In this document: piece after piece, positions 1 through 9,778 of the stretch | Layout of the letters: the number at the start of each line of letters is the position of its first letter | Numbering within the stretch: the stretch's first letter is position 1 | Origin: Lachancea kluyveri NRRL Y-12651 | Lineage: Eukaryota > Ascomycota > Saccharomycetes > Saccharomycetales > Saccharomycetaceae | Reading direction: 5' to 3' | NCBI GenBank assembly: GCA_000149225.2 | Contig: CM000691.1 | Span: 248,001-312,000, forward strand | DNA: 64,000 nucleotides | Position numbers and translations under genes: made by a program | Notes under the pieces: generated by a model | Seen by the model: the letters and a program-made list of their open reading frames with translations, nothing else | The model's database searches: none | Told to the model about the DNA's origin: nothing

Positions 1-248
1 GCTTCATTGATGTAATCCTGGATTTCTTTTCTGATTGTATCCAAATCTTCATCGGTTGCATCATCCTCTTCGTTACTCTTACCATTTTGATTGGACTTTC
101 TAGAGAACAAGGAGGTATTTGTGTGTAATAATGATACCCTTTGGTTGTTATAAAGCAAATACGCTGCACGATAGCTTACCCTAGAAGCATGAGGTGTTAC
201 AATTCTAGGTATTATTGACCTAGAACACGCCCTGAATAAGATAGACAT
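1..248 (-). CDS. N-terminal end of a probable mitochondrial protein, partial (YTA12 by position)
   Basis: An ATG at 246-248 on the minus strand opens a frame with no stop to the window edge, giving 82 codons. The first 50 or so residues are rich in Arg and Ser with almost no acidic residues (MSILFRACSRSIIPRIVTPH at the start), which is typical of a mitochondrial presequence. An acidic stretch follows (NEEDDATDEDLDTIRKEIQD). In S. cerevisiae the minus-strand gene on this side of NPL6 is YTA12 (YMR089C), a subunit of the inner-membrane m-AAA protease. Identity therefore rests on position plus the transit-like N-terminus; the AAA and protease domains would lie outside the window. The small gene YMR090W, which separates the two in S. 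cerevisiae, is not present here. Confidence 0.55.
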   Translation of the reverse strand, partial: MSILFRACSRSIIPRIVTPHASRVSYRAAYLLYNNQRVSLLHTNTSLFSRKSNQNGKSNEEDDATDEDLDTIRKEIQDYINE

Positions 249-279
249 TTAGATGTTTCTAAACTATATTAGTAAAATG

Positions 280-288
280 GGTGGCAAA
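280..288 (+). promoter_or_regulatory. PACE (Rpn4-type) element upstream of the YTA12-like gene
   Basis: GGTGGCAAA is an exact match to the proteasome-associated control element bound by Rpn4. It lies 32-40 bp upstream of the ATG of the minus-strand partial gene. The rest of the interval 249-560 shows no gene. Function is inferred from the motif alone, and the distance to the ATG is short. Confidence 0.5.
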
Positions 289-560
289 ATAAAGGCAAAA
301 CGTCAAGAGACGGAAAGGCTATGAAACTTTGGTTGAAAAGAGCAAGAGCCGAGTGTACTTGCAAACCTTGGCTTCTCGAAAAATAAACAATGGGAACACT
401 TACGTCTTCAGGCTTTTTTTTATCCTGCTATTGCTGAGATGATTTATTGCATTTGTAAGAGCTTCTAAACCGAAAAATACTATTCATACTAAACGGGAAA
501 AAAGAGTTGAGATTGTCGTCTTAAATGACATTAATATATAAGGTGCAGTTGGTAGTATGT

Positions 561-1910
561 TTACACACTTTTCTCAAAATTTTGCTGTTCCAGGATTGCT
601 TGCTTTACTTCATCGCTTACTATGCCATCGAAGGTCTCTAATGGAACATCAGCCAACCCAGTTTTACGTCTTTTAAGATCCTGGTCCTTAATTACAGTTT
701 CGTAGACAATGTTACCTTCCTCCGGGGTTCCTCGCTTTTTTATCCAGTTTAAAACTTTAGAAGGTTGTGTGGATTGTGGTAGGTGTAAGGTATTGGTGTA
801 AGGGTCTCTCAACCCTTGGTTTTCGATCAGCAGAACACGTTCTCTGTCGTAGAACAGGTCGCTGTTAAACCTGCTGCATATAGCAGCATGTTGGTACAAC
901 CAGTTTGTCGCACTTATGTTGCTTCCTGGAGCTATATTGTGGTTTCTCTTGTCAAAAAATTCGACGGCGTTTCTTGCCGGGTTGACACTTTTATTCATAC
1001 TGATATCAAGCCCGTCTACACCTCTGCCAACACTCTTCTTTAAGGATTCTCGAGCATAAGTACCTTCTACAACCCTTCCTTCCTCGCGTAACTTAGTTGC
1101 ATAATAGTCGTCGGTAATGTTTCTACCATCGGCGATAATTTTTGCACCAAATTCTTTGAAAACACTTTTTGCAGTGACGAGCGCAATCGTTCTACTTCTG
1201 TAAGAGTATGGGATAATACCACGGTCTATCAAATCGTTCTTCTCTTCTTGAGAGATCACATACTTGAACAAATTAGGATGGTACTGGAAGAACAAATATG
1301 AATCTCTGAAACCCACAGCTCTGGCTGGTTCCGTTGAAAGCATGTATTTCTTTCTGCCCTTGTTGATCAGCGTGAAGGTACGTACCAAAAACTGCCTATC
1401 ACCGAGCAAGTCACCTTCTTTATTGATTTTTGTTTCCCCCTCAGCATCCTCGGGAAGGGCATACTCATCATCAACAACTGGAAGTGGATTTCCCTCTTCA
1501 TCCACTGGATATGAAAGACGCGGTCTTTTGGTGTTAGATGGGATACTGCTGTTTGACCCATTTCTTGAGTTTTCAGCAGAGATAGAGGTCCTGTCGATAA
1601 TGTTTTTTCTCTTTGGTGGTCTACCACGCATTGGTTGTCTGCCAGAAGGAGTTCTCTCCCTCTTCGCTTCTTTTTCCTCATTAACACTGCTACTCTTTGA
1701 TTTGGGTCCCGTTTCACCATTTAAATCTTCTTCTTCTTCGTCATCGTCTTCTTCCTTGTACTCGTCGTCCTTACCATCTTCTTCCTTAATGTCTAAATCT
1801 TCGGCGTCAATGGTGTAATCAGGTCTATTGCTGCCAGAGCGAGATCTTCTGGTAGTTACAGATTCGTCTTCAGAGCCAGATTCTATGCTTTTCCTGCTTC
1901 TCCTAGTCAT
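561..1910 (-). CDS. NPL6: Rsc7/Npl6, subunit of the RSC chromatin remodelling complex
   Basis: This 449-residue protein (about 435 in S. cerevisiae) begins MTRRSRKSIESGSEDESVTT. It has a highly acidic low-complexity region at about residues 35-65 and an AT-hook-like RGRPPKRK at 95-102. The conserved RSC7 domain starts near residue 165 (DLLGDRQFLVRTFTLINKGR) and runs to the C-terminal part, which contains VLNWIKKRGTPEEGN. Npl6 belongs to the fungal-specific module of RSC, an ATP-dependent nucleosome remodeller in the nucleus. The start is the first in-frame ATG. Position next to AIP1 and UTP15 matches YMR091C-092C-093W. Antisense ORFs across the acidic region are artefacts of its codon bias. 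Confidence 0.95.
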   Translation of the reverse strand: MTRRSRKSIESGSEDESVTTRRSRSGSNRPDYTIDAEDLDIKEEDGKDDEYKEEDDDEEEEDLNGETGPKSKSSSVNEEKEAKRERTPSGRQPMRGRPPKRKNIIDRTSISAENSRNGSNSSIPSNTKRPRLSYPVDEEGNPLPVVDDEYALPEDAEGETKINKEGDLLGDRQFLVRTFTLINKGRKKYMLSTEPARAVGFRDSYLFFQYHPNLFKYVISQEEKNDLIDRGIIPYSYRSRTIALVTAKSVFKEFGAKIIADGRNITDDYYATKLREEGRVVEGTYARESLKKSVGRGVDGLDISMNKSVNPARNAVEFFDKRNHNIAPGSNISATNWLYQHAAICSRFNSDLFYDRERVLLIENQGLRDPYTNTLHLPQSTQPSKVLNWIKKRGTPEEGNIVYETVIKDQDLKRRKTGLADVPLETFDGIVSDEVKQAILEQQNFEKSV

Positions 1911-3270
1911 GTTTGTAAAACTTTTTCTTTATTTTCAGCAATATTAGTGTCTTTAATCGTGGAGATACTGTTTATCACCCAAACTTCAAACGAATTTGGA
2001 ATAGTTACGTGCATAATGATTAAATTCACTTGGCGTCGGTGACAGTTAGAATGTAATGACTGCTTGATTTAAGTAGAAAAACTTGTATCACAAAGGTTTT
2101 CCTTATTTTAAGTTTTGTTTCCCCTTAGAAATTTTCTTATAAATCTTCGTTTTAATGTACCACTTTCTTTTTTTTTTTATTTTGTAAATGGTTATCGAAT
2201 CATATTGCTCTGTTTAGAACTCATTTCAAACAAAGTTCTTTTGAATATCTGGATTTCTAGTAGCCTCTAATATGAGAGTGTGCAATATGTGGCTTTAATG
2301 TTTCTGTGTCAAAAAAGACTACATCTTTAGTTTTGGAAATGCCGTATTACTAGTAGTACATTATGCTTCGTTGGAAAGAGGTAAAGCTGTGTTCGTGTAT
2401 GGTTGGTCGACAGGTTTGGCAACTTTCGTTTACTCAAAATAAAAAGTGAAAAGCGTAGTAAACATTGCATTGATTAGAAGCAATGGCTAGGCTGTATTTC
2501 GAGAAATTTACTCAAGTAATTTCCCGTTGGATGCTTACACTGGAATTCCGTGAAATGCGTACTTATCTGCAATGTCTACGTACCTCTTTTTTTTTTTTAA
2601 TAGTTGGCATAAAATCTACCTACGTATTTAAACAATGTAGTGGCTACTAAGGATACTTCATCCACATTTTATTTAGCGTGTGATTCAAAACGCACTCTGC
2701 TCTTTATTTTTTTAATTTTTTTCCTACCGTGGTAGCAATTTGAACTACTTAAAAGTTAAATCTATTAGTTATTAGATATTCTGGGGAACAAGCCTGTTTC
2801 CTCAACAGGGCATGTACACATGTTAATAGCAGTGATGTATATTGCTTTCATCTCAAACGCATAATTTTATTCTAATGATTTGATGTGATCTTTACATGCT
2901 CTTAAAGTATTACCGAGCTCAGGCCGAACACAAACCTTGGAGATGTAGAGTCCACGTTACCGTGCCACAAGTTTCGGTTAATCAAAAATACGACTAAAAC
3001 GACGTGCACTAAAATACATACTTGATAAACAACTGTTACAGTAGAGGTTTGAAATTTTTTATTTATAAATTACTATGTAATTTTTATACCAGAATGCACT
3101 TTAAAACTTCTGGTTAAATGATCAACGATTGTTACAGTGCTTTCCCTCCTAATCTGTAGTCTTTATCTTAGAATAAAGCACATCACGTACAGCATTTATG
3201 ATCTATCTTTACCTGCATCAAAAAGTCGGGAAGTTTCAGAAAAATGAAAGTCTCTTTTTTCCTCATTGGC
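1911..3270. other. Long gap between NPL6 and AIP1 with no recognisable gene
   Basis: About 1.36 kb is AT-rich, has several T-tracts (for example near 2165-2180 and 2588-2600) and no ORF of gene length on either strand. It lies upstream of NPL6 and downstream of AIP1, both on the minus strand. A small hairpin (CCTGTT/AACAGG arms, 2793-2809) is the only structure I noticed. I recognise no tRNA, snoRNA or centromere signature. It may hold an unrecognised ncRNA, a replication origin or a decayed gene. Confidence 0.5.
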
Positions 3271-5112
3271 TTAAGAAAGTTCCAAAAGCCATTCTTTGAT
3301 ACATGCATCAACACCAGCACTCACGATTGTTTCCTTATTTTTCCACTTCACTACACTGACACCATCTTTGTGTGCATTTAATTTCTTGATGATTTTCATT
3401 GGTCTTTTAACAGAGTAAATAAACATATGCGTGTCTAGGGAACCTGTTGCAACCAAATTTTCCTCTCCATCCTCCTCCGGTCTCCAAGAGATCGAGTTAA
3501 TCTTACCTGTGTGGAATGCCCAGCGAGAAGTCTTCACATCCTTAGATTCTAAGTCAAACAAAAGTATCTTGCCCATAACATCGCCTGCAGCTAAGTACTT
3601 TTCAGAAGGTGATAGGGATAAGCATGAAGGTGTTGCACGTAAAGCAGTAGGGAGATTAAAGGCGACAGTAAGATCTGCAGATTTGAATATCTGGATAGCA
3701 TTGGTCTGTTCATATCCCACAGCCACGTATTCGTTGCCTAAAACTACCGCAGAGCCTGGACCAGATAGTTGAGTTTTTTGTAAAAGTTCGCCAGATTGAG
3801 AATCGATAATTAACAATTCGTCGTTATCAGTAATAACAGCAACGGCACCGTTGTTTGCAGAGCTAACCTTTGGCTGTTGGGAAAAATTATATTTAACTTC
3901 AGCAGAACCGTTATTAAAGACCTTTAAAGTATCGTCCCATGAAACAGTGGAAACGATTTTATCGGTATTGTCAATGGAGACTATCATGTTTCCGTGATAG
4001 TTTTCCATGTGTGGCTCATTTTCATTGATCCACTGAACCACTCTACCATCGTAGGAGCCGCTGACTAACGGATTGACAACTAATGCAGTAATACCCTTGT
4101 TATGACCTTCAATCCTTCTGACTAAAGAGTCTTCGCCTATCTTGAATATGTTGAGAGTACCATCTAGAGATAGTGCAACGATCTCGTGATCTTTGGTGAC
4201 AGCCACACCGACCTGTTGGTTGGACAAAGTGTTCTCTAAAGACCAACTTTGCAAGCACTTACTAGATTCCACATCCCACAACTTTAATGTACAATCGGCA
4301 CTGCTAGTGACGAATTTGTTACTATTTTCTCCCTCGTCAATCCAAGATATAGCAAACAAACCTCCATTGATATTTTCCTTAGTGTCTTCAATGTACTTTA
4401 TAAATTCACCGGTCTTTCCATCATAGCAGACAATCTTCCTATCGCTGCCAACGCTAATGGCATACTTGCCAGTCCCTGGAGAAAATTTGACATCTCTGAT
4501 AAATTTACCTTGGTCGTGATGAGTGCGGTCACTGGCAGAGAACTTGAAAGGAGGACCTTGATAAAAAACAGCAGCACCATCGTCGCCCACGGTAAAGCAC
4601 CTCATTGGTCTACTTTGCTTAATGTGACAAGCATTGATCTTCTGCGAATGACCCGAAACCTCACCTAACGAATTACCAGTATCCCAAGAGATAAAATGGC
4701 CAAATCTCTCACGACCTTGTCCAACAACACATAGCCTGCGGCCCTCGAAATCCCAAGAAATGTCGGTGATAGGACCAGCTATGACTTGAAACTCTGATTT
4801 GATGGTTGTAGTAATCAACCCTTCCTCTGTATCACGTGACCATCCCCAAACTATAACCTTCCCGGAATCATCACCAGAAGCCAGATACTGGGAGCCTTGG
4901 ATAGGCGAAAACTTTACCACAGAAACACTAGAAGATCCGTGGCCGGTGAATTGAACTGCGAGTGAGTTGTCAGTCAAAGATCTAACATAAGCCGATTTGC
5001 CACTTGGGTAGGCAATACTGTTTGTATGACTATCGTATGATAAGTGGGTTGTGAAGTTGCGTTCCGTAGAGGGTAGTGGTAGTAAAGTATTTTCTAACTT
5101 AAGTGAAGACAT
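3271..5112 (-). CDS. AIP1: Actin-interacting protein 1 (Aip1), WD40 protein
   Basis: The 613-residue protein (615 in S. cerevisiae) begins [20 protein letters not shown]. It is made almost entirely of WD40 repeats, with repeated GH...WD and SxD signatures such as [11 protein letters not shown] and [13 protein letters not shown]. Aip1 folds as two seven-bladed propellers. It binds cofilin-decorated actin filaments and promotes their disassembly and capping in cortical patches. The length equals the family norm, so the gene looks complete. It is divergent from UTP15 with a 225-bp shared promoter, the same arrangement as YMR092C/YMR093W. Confidence 0.97.
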   Translation of the reverse strand: MSSLKLENTLLPLPSTERNFTTHLSYDSHTNSIAYPSGKSAYVRSLTDNSLAVQFTGHGSSSVSVVKFSPIQGSQYLASGDDSGKVIVWGWSRDTEEGLITTTIKSEFQVIAGPITDISWDFEGRRLCVVGQGRERFGHFISWDTGNSLGEVSGHSQKINACHIKQSRPMRCFTVGDDGAAVFYQGPPFKFSASDRTHHDQGKFIRDVKFSPGTGKYAISVGSDRKIVCYDGKTGEFIKYIEDTKENINGGLFAISWIDEGENSNKFVTSSADCTLKLWDVESSKCLQSWSLENTLSNQQVGVAVTKDHEIVALSLDGTLNIFKIGEDSLVRRIEGHNKGITALVVNPLVSGSYDGRVVQWINENEPHMENYHGNMIVSIDNTDKIVSTVSWDDTLKVFNNGSAEVKYNFSQQPKVSSANNGAVAVITDNDELLIIDSQSGELLQKTQLSGPGSAVVLGNEYVAVGYEQTNAIQIFKSADLTVAFNLPTALRATPSCLSLSPSEKYLAAGDVMGKILLFDLESKDVKTSRWAFHTGKINSISWRPEEDGEENLVATGSLDTHMFIYSVKRPMKIIKKLNAHKDGVSVVKWKNKETIVSAGVDACIKEWLLELS

Positions 5113-5215
5113 ATCTATGGTGGTGTTTTGTTAGATATTTGTTGTTACCATAATGATGTTAATTTCCCCTTTTTAAAAGTTATTCCACTCGGGTACGTTG
5201 GTCATTTTTGACGAC

Positions 5216-5264
5216 TGAAAATTTTTCGTAGTTTCTTTTCCACTTTTCATCTCATCTCATCTCG
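5216..5264 (+). promoter_or_regulatory. RRPE plus PAC ribosome-biogenesis elements before UTP15
   Basis: TGAAAATTTTT (RRPE) lies at 5216-5226 and CTCATCTCATCTCG at 5251-5264, the reverse complement of a PAC core (GATGAGATGAG). The two are about 25 bp apart and 75-120 bp before the UTP15 ATG. This is the standard paired arrangement bound by Stb3 and Dot6/Tod6 in ribosome-biogenesis genes, and fits the function of UTP15 rather than AIP1. Confidence 0.8.
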
Positions 5265-5337
5265 TCTCTCGATATCGAAGTGCCCTGATACAACAGTGAC
5301 TTTATCCATCAAACAGCCCTTTCCAAGTGTGTAAGCA

Positions 5338-6885
5338 ATGTCATCTGTGAGACCTAGAGTCACCCCAGTAAAGGCACCCGTTTTGCCGCAGCAGACTACG
5401 CCAGAACAACGTTATTGGCGTACATATTCGTCCACTCAGCTAGTCAAAGAACATAACAGTGTTACTCACTTAGCTTTCAATCCACAACATCCTCATGACT
5501 TTGCAGTTACTTCATCGACTAGAGTTCAAATATTTTCTTCTCGTACCCGCCAGGTCATCAAAACTTTTTCTCGTTTTAAAGATGTTGTCTATTCTGCTTC
5601 GTTCCGTAACGATGGTAAGTTATTGTGTGCAGGTGATGCCACGGGTTTGGTGTCTGTTTATGACAGCTACAATCCACATACTCTACTTCTATCCATTAAG
5701 GCATCGTCTCATCCAACACACGTTTCCAAATTTCATCCCATGGAGAATAAGACCTTGATCAGTGCCAGTGATGATAGAACAGTTAGATTATGGGATATCT
5801 CCCACGCGTATGACCCAGTTTTGGAATTGTCAGGTGCTTCGGATTACGTCCGTAGCGTTTGTTTTGTTCCCAATGCTCAACATTTGGTTGTCACTGGTTC
5901 TTACGATGGGAATGTTAGAATTTACGATACAAGAACAGACTCCTCTCAGCCAGTTGTAACACTAGATCACGACCTCCCAGTTGAAGATATAATTTCGATC
6001 TCTCCTACGCAGCTAGTTTCTTGTGGTAGTTCCAATTTTAAAGTCTGGGATTTAACAAGTAATAGGTTATTATGTGAGCGTGGTAACTTTGCTAAAACGG
6101 TCACCTGTTTGGACTATGTCGATATGAATTCCGAGTCGCCAATGAGAAACTGCCTTTTAGCCTCCTCTTTAGATGGACATGTGAAACTTTTCGATCCATT
6201 GGACAATTTCCGTGTAAAATTTGGTTGGAAGTTTTCAGGTGCCGTGCTAAGCTGTGCTTTATCTCCAGGCGAAGCTTCTGGAAATAGACATCTGGTTGCT
6301 GGTTTGTCTTCAGGTCTTTTAGCCATCAGAACTAAGAAGAAATCGAAGAAGCTAGACAATGGCACGCTTGAGGAACTAACCGTGACAAAGGCTCCTGCCA
6401 AGAGTAATAACTTTCAGAGGATGATGCGTGGTTCAGAATACAAGGGAAACCAAGAACAGATTATTCACAATGATAAACCAAGACAACAGCGCAAGTTACG
6501 TGCTTTCGAAAAAAATATGAACCAGTTTAAGTGGGGCGAAGCGTTGGATAGCGCTTTCATTCCTGGCATGGCTAAGGAATTGACTTTGACCGTGCTGCAA
6601 GAGTTGCGTAAACGTGGTAAAATTCGTGTTGCTCTATATGGCAGGGATGAAAGCTCATTAGAACCATTGCTAAACTGGTGCTTGAAGGGTGTTGAAGATG
6701 TTAGAAGCGCTCGAGTTGTTGCAGATTGGATTGCTGTTGTTTTGGAGCTGTATGGAGGTATGATTGAAAAATCTCCAGTTCTAGAAGAAATGTTTCTAGC
6801 ACTAAGAGACAAGGTAAGACAAGAGGTTCACAAGGCCAAGGAGGCTCAAAAAATCGAAGGTATGCTGCAGTTGTTGACAAACTGA
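5338..6885 (+). CDS. UTP15: Utp15, t-UTP subunit of the small-subunit processome
   Basis: The 515-residue protein (513 in S. cerevisiae) begins MSSVRPRVTPVKAPVLPQQT. Residues about 40-330 form a WD40 propeller (SASDDRTVRLWDISH, TGSYDGNVRIYDTRT). The C-terminal third is the helical UTP15_C domain, with the conserved NQFKWGEALDSAF and LLNWCLKGVEDVRSARVVAD. Utp15 acts in the nucleolus in the t-UTP/UTP-A subcomplex that nucleates on pre-rRNA and supports Pol I transcription and 18S processing. The start is the first ATG after the RRPE/PAC promoter. The gene converges on SLD2 with an 88-bp gap. Confidence 0.97.
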   Translation: MSSVRPRVTPVKAPVLPQQTTPEQRYWRTYSSTQLVKEHNSVTHLAFNPQHPHDFAVTSSTRVQIFSSRTRQVIKTFSRFKDVVYSASFRNDGKLLCAGDATGLVSVYDSYNPHTLLLSIKASSHPTHVSKFHPMENKTLISASDDRTVRLWDISHAYDPVLELSGASDYVRSVCFVPNAQHLVVTGSYDGNVRIYDTRTDSSQPVVTLDHDLPVEDIISISPTQLVSCGSSNFKVWDLTSNRLLCERGNFAKTVTCLDYVDMNSESPMRNCLLASSLDGHVKLFDPLDNFRVKFGWKFSGAVLSCALSPGEASGNRHLVAGLSSGLLAIRTKKKSKKLDNGTLEELTVTKAPAKSNNFQRMMRGSEYKGNQEQIIHNDKPRQQRKLRAFEKNMNQFKWGEALDSAFIPGMAKELTLTVLQELRKRGKIRVALYGRDESSLEPLLNWCLKGVEDVRSARVVADWIAVVLELYGGMIEKSPVLEEMFLALRDKVRQEVHKAKEAQKIEGMLQLLTN

Positions 6886-6973
6886 TAAGGATACGTTAGA
6901 AATCTCGTGTATATTAATTTGTATTCCATAAAGAAAATGCATCATCATCATCCTAACTATTTTTTTGTGCTAT

Positions 6974-8230
6974 TTACCTGCTTCTCCAACGAGGATTACG
7001 GTTACGGCTCCGGCTTGGCAACTTCAATCTTCTAAAGTTGTTGCTTACGGTATTGTACTTGCTCTTTCTGGTTTTCTTGGGAGCAGCCTTGGAAGCGTTG
7101 GCTTCTGTAGCCTTTCTATCAGTTTCGGTCGGTTCTCCTTCTTCCACTCCATCGGCTTCTTCATAAACTCCCATAAACTGGTTCAATGCGTTTTGTTTCA
7201 ACTTTGTGATCTCGTTGTGGATATTTCTTGGCTGGACGTTATTGTCCTTTTCCAGTAATGCAGGGCGTAAGATGCGTCTTCTTTTCTTACGTTGAGGTAA
7301 TCGTTTCTGTTCCTGTTCCAATTCTTCTTCTGTTTCGTCGTCATCCTGGAAGACATCCTTGACTTTGTGGGATATCATTTCTTCCTCTTCCTCATCGTCC
7401 TGATTTACGTCTTTGGAGGAATTTCTCTTTGTCATTTTGAATTCATCTAATATCTGCTCATGTTCCTTTGCTAGCTGCGATAAAGACTTGAATGTTCTTT
7501 TGATACCTATTATAGGAGAAGGACTGAGGTGAATTGAAAAGGTGGACTTCCCGGATGGTGTTGTACGTGATATTGAGCTGCTTGTGTCCCTCTTTTTTGG
7601 AGTTTGTGACAATACTATTTCAACGGTTTCTCTTAACTTTAAAGGCGAGTTCGGCCCATAATACTGGTTTGTCCCGACTGGAGCTGATGAAGATGTAAAG
7701 TTGTGCGAGCACTGTGACGTAGGTATACTTATACTGATCTCGGGAATATCCTTTTTAAAAGGAGAAGAGCTTGGTGTCAGATGATCTGGCAAGAAAGTCA
7801 ATTGCCTTTTCACGGAATCGTGGTTACCTTCCTCTTGGATAGACGGTAAGAAGGGCGCCGAAACTTCACATGATGATGAAACTTGCGATATGGTTTTACA
7901 AGGGGAAACCACGGGAATCTGTTGTGTCTTCACTGGAGACAAATTCATCTCGAACAGGCTGATGACCTCACCATATATCTGTGGAGTAGGACCCAATTCT
8001 ACCTTAACAGTACGGCCGGGAGTAGGACGTTGTTGTTGGTGAGAAGAACTCGTTTTCTTACACGGCGTTCCGGCTTTTGAGATTTCCTTCTTCTTTAGCA
8101 ATGCGTACTCTTTATACATGCGTTTAATCTCGGGTAGCTTTTTAATATCATCCTTGGTTGGTGGTGCGTTATTGATTTGTAAGAACTCGTGCTCCCACTT
8201 TTTCAACTTCAATTTCAGTTGATTTATCAT
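6974..8230 (-). CDS. SLD2: Sld2, DNA replication initiation factor
   Basis: The 418-residue protein (453 in S. cerevisiae) carries the conserved N-terminal Sld2/Drc1 region: MINQLKLKLKKWEHEFLQIN, then PTKDDIKKLPEIKRMYKEYA. A long disordered region follows, rich in SP/TP sites of the CDK type (GPTPQIYG, NLSPVK, SQTPKK, TTPSG, LSPSPI). The C-terminus is basic (RLKLPSRSRNRNPRWRSR). In S. cerevisiae CDK phosphorylation of Sld2 allows binding to Dpb11 and origin firing. It corresponds to YKL108W and sits between two chromosome-XIII-type genes, part of the interleaved order. An ACGCG core at about 8307-8311 upstream could be part of an MBF-type site (weak). Confidence 0.93.
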   Translation of the reverse strand: MINQLKLKLKKWEHEFLQINNAPPTKDDIKKLPEIKRMYKEYALLKKKEISKAGTPCKKTSSSHQQQRPTPGRTVKVELGPTPQIYGEVISLFEMNLSPVKTQQIPVVSPCKTISQVSSSCEVSAPFLPSIQEEGNHDSVKRQLTFLPDHLTPSSSPFKKDIPEISISIPTSQCSHNFTSSSAPVGTNQYYGPNSPLKLRETVEIVLSQTPKKRDTSSSISRTTPSGKSTFSIHLSPSPIIGIKRTFKSLSQLAKEHEQILDEFKMTKRNSSKDVNQDDEEEEEMISHKVKDVFQDDDETEEELEQEQKRLPQRKKRRRILRPALLEKDNNVQPRNIHNEITKLKQNALNQFMGVYEEADGVEEGEPTETDRKATEANASKAAPKKTRKSKYNTVSNNFRRLKLPSRSRNRNPRWRSR

Positions 8231-8467
8231 TAGTTATTAGTCCTTTGAATATTTTTGGTCAGCGATAAGTTGAAGAGCTGAGAGGGAAGGAAGCCTATAA
8301 GACTTTACGCGATTCTTTTTTTTTTTTCTTTTTTCCCTTGACCATTTCGTGTTTCGTATATGATGAGTTCTTGTTTATTCCTTGCGAGTGATGTGCTGTA
8401 ATTATATTGACCAGCCCTCTCTACCTACCTTTTATAATGGTTAACTAACTGATGGTCTTGGAAAGGT

Positions 8468-9778
8468 ATGGAGTTTTCCCCCTTGTTTTTTCTGCAATTA
8501 CCCGTGGATATAAGGCATAAAGTGTACTACCACCTAAACGGACAATTAACCCAACTACGTCCAAGCTCACAATATGAACTATTCACTAAGCCTCCCAGTG
8601 CTTGCAGTCAGACTACCGCTGCCCTCGACAGGAGGCAAAAAAGGATGATCAGAAAGTTGAAAAAACGGCTACTATCAAAATTTTCTCAATACATCGATGT
8701 GTACAGTCACTCTCCCAATTTTGTAGAAACTTGGTTACAGTACTCCGTATGGCTGCGATACGACTGCATAACGCTCGACTACCTGCGGCTGAACCACTCC
8801 TTTGAAGGGTTTTTAGAGCGAATGTACTGGATACCGATCGCAGGGAGTCTTCAGCTTGCACTGTTTGGTCCTAGAGGCCTTTTACAGGTATGGTATACGC
8901 CTCAAGAGTTCCAGCAGTGGGTCATCGGTCAGAGCGACAGTCCAGAGCTATCGTTGGCTTACACAGATATCAACCTGGAGGCGGTGCCGTATGACTGTTT
9001 GACCCAACTGTACCGCCTTTTGGCCTCACAGGGGTTACAAGACTACGTTAACGGCATACGTTTCCAACAGGACGAAGACGCAAGGGACCTTTCGAATCCT
9101 TCGGTAACGTGCACCATCTCACAGTTGGAATCCTTTCGTAACTTACAAAAACTTGAAGTAGTAGGAACTGGTCTATTTGAGAATATTGCAAACTTCCACG
9201 GGCTTCGCAGCAACCCTGGAAGGACAATCAATTATATCGTAAAAAAACGTGTGCGTGACCTTACGGTTGAAAGATGTCCCACGGTTGGGTTCGACTCAAT
9301 TGCGGATTTCACCCGTTGGGAAAACCTCGTGGTACTGAACATAACGCATTGCCAGATGTTGGATTTAAATAGAGTCCTACTACCAAAACACTGTCAAAGA
9401 CTGATACTGAGTAACATAAACGAGTTGACGTGGTGGAACCAACACGAGCTGAAAGGCCTGGCCAAGGACCTAATCATCACCCGTCGTGAATCGCGCAATG
9501 AAAAATCCGATGGCGTGGACCACCATGGTGGAGACCCTCCGTGCTCTTACCAGGCCAGACAAATAAACGTAGTGGACACCACCAGAGAATCAAATCGAGA
9601 CCTACTGCTCAAATGCAAAGCCCTAGTACTGGACGCATACGGCTCTTTGAACTACATTCAACTGAAGGATATTGTATCAATTAAGGGAGAAATATTCGTC
9701 CCCAGCTCTCTATATTATAACAAACGTCTAGAAACGTTCCGCAATGTTGCAAGCTCAAGCGCAATTACGGTTATATAA
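8468..9778 (+). CDS. CTF13: Ctf13, CBF3 kinetochore subunit (F-box protein)
   Basis: The 436-residue protein (478 in S. cerevisiae) begins MEFSPLFFLQLPVDIRHKVY; FFLQLPVDIRHKVYYHLNG at residues 7-25 is a degenerate F-box that would contact Skp1. The rest is leucine-rich-repeat-like (LEVVGTGLF, LVVLNITHCQML, CQRLILSNINEL). Ctf13 is part of CBF3, which binds CDEIII of point centromeres, so its presence implies a point-centromere yeast. It occupies the YMR094W position beside SNO1. Its stop codon overlaps that of SNO1 on the other strand (9771-9778). It is shorter than the S. cerevisiae protein, a fast-evolving family. Confidence 0.92.
   Translation: MEFSPLFFLQLPVDIRHKVYYHLNGQLTQLRPSSQYELFTKPPSACSQTTAALDRRQKRMIRKLKKRLLSKFSQYIDVYSHSPNFVETWLQYSVWLRYDCITLDYLRLNHSFEGFLERMYWIPIAGSLQLALFGPRGLLQVWYTPQEFQQWVIGQSDSPELSLAYTDINLEAVPYDCLTQLYRLLASQGLQDYVNGIRFQQDEDARDLSNPSVTCTISQLESFRNLQKLEVVGTGLFENIANFHGLRSNPGRTINYIVKKRVRDLTVERCPTVGFDSIADFTRWENLVVLNITHCQMLDLNRVLLPKHCQRLILSNINELTWWNQHELKGLAKDLIITRRESRNEKSDGVDHHGGDPPCSYQARQINVVDTTRESNRDLLLKCKALVLDAYGSLNYIQLKDIVSIKGEIFVPSSLYYNKRLETFRNVASSSAITVI

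Noticed and set aside
1264-1818. 184-codon ORF antisense to NPL6
   Set aside because: Poly-Ser and Leu stretches are the complement of the acidic NPL6 region; not a gene.
1911-3270. Centromere in the long NPL6-AIP1 gap
   Set aside because: I found no RTCACRTG box followed by an 80-160-bp AT-rich stretch and a CCGAA-type CDEIII.
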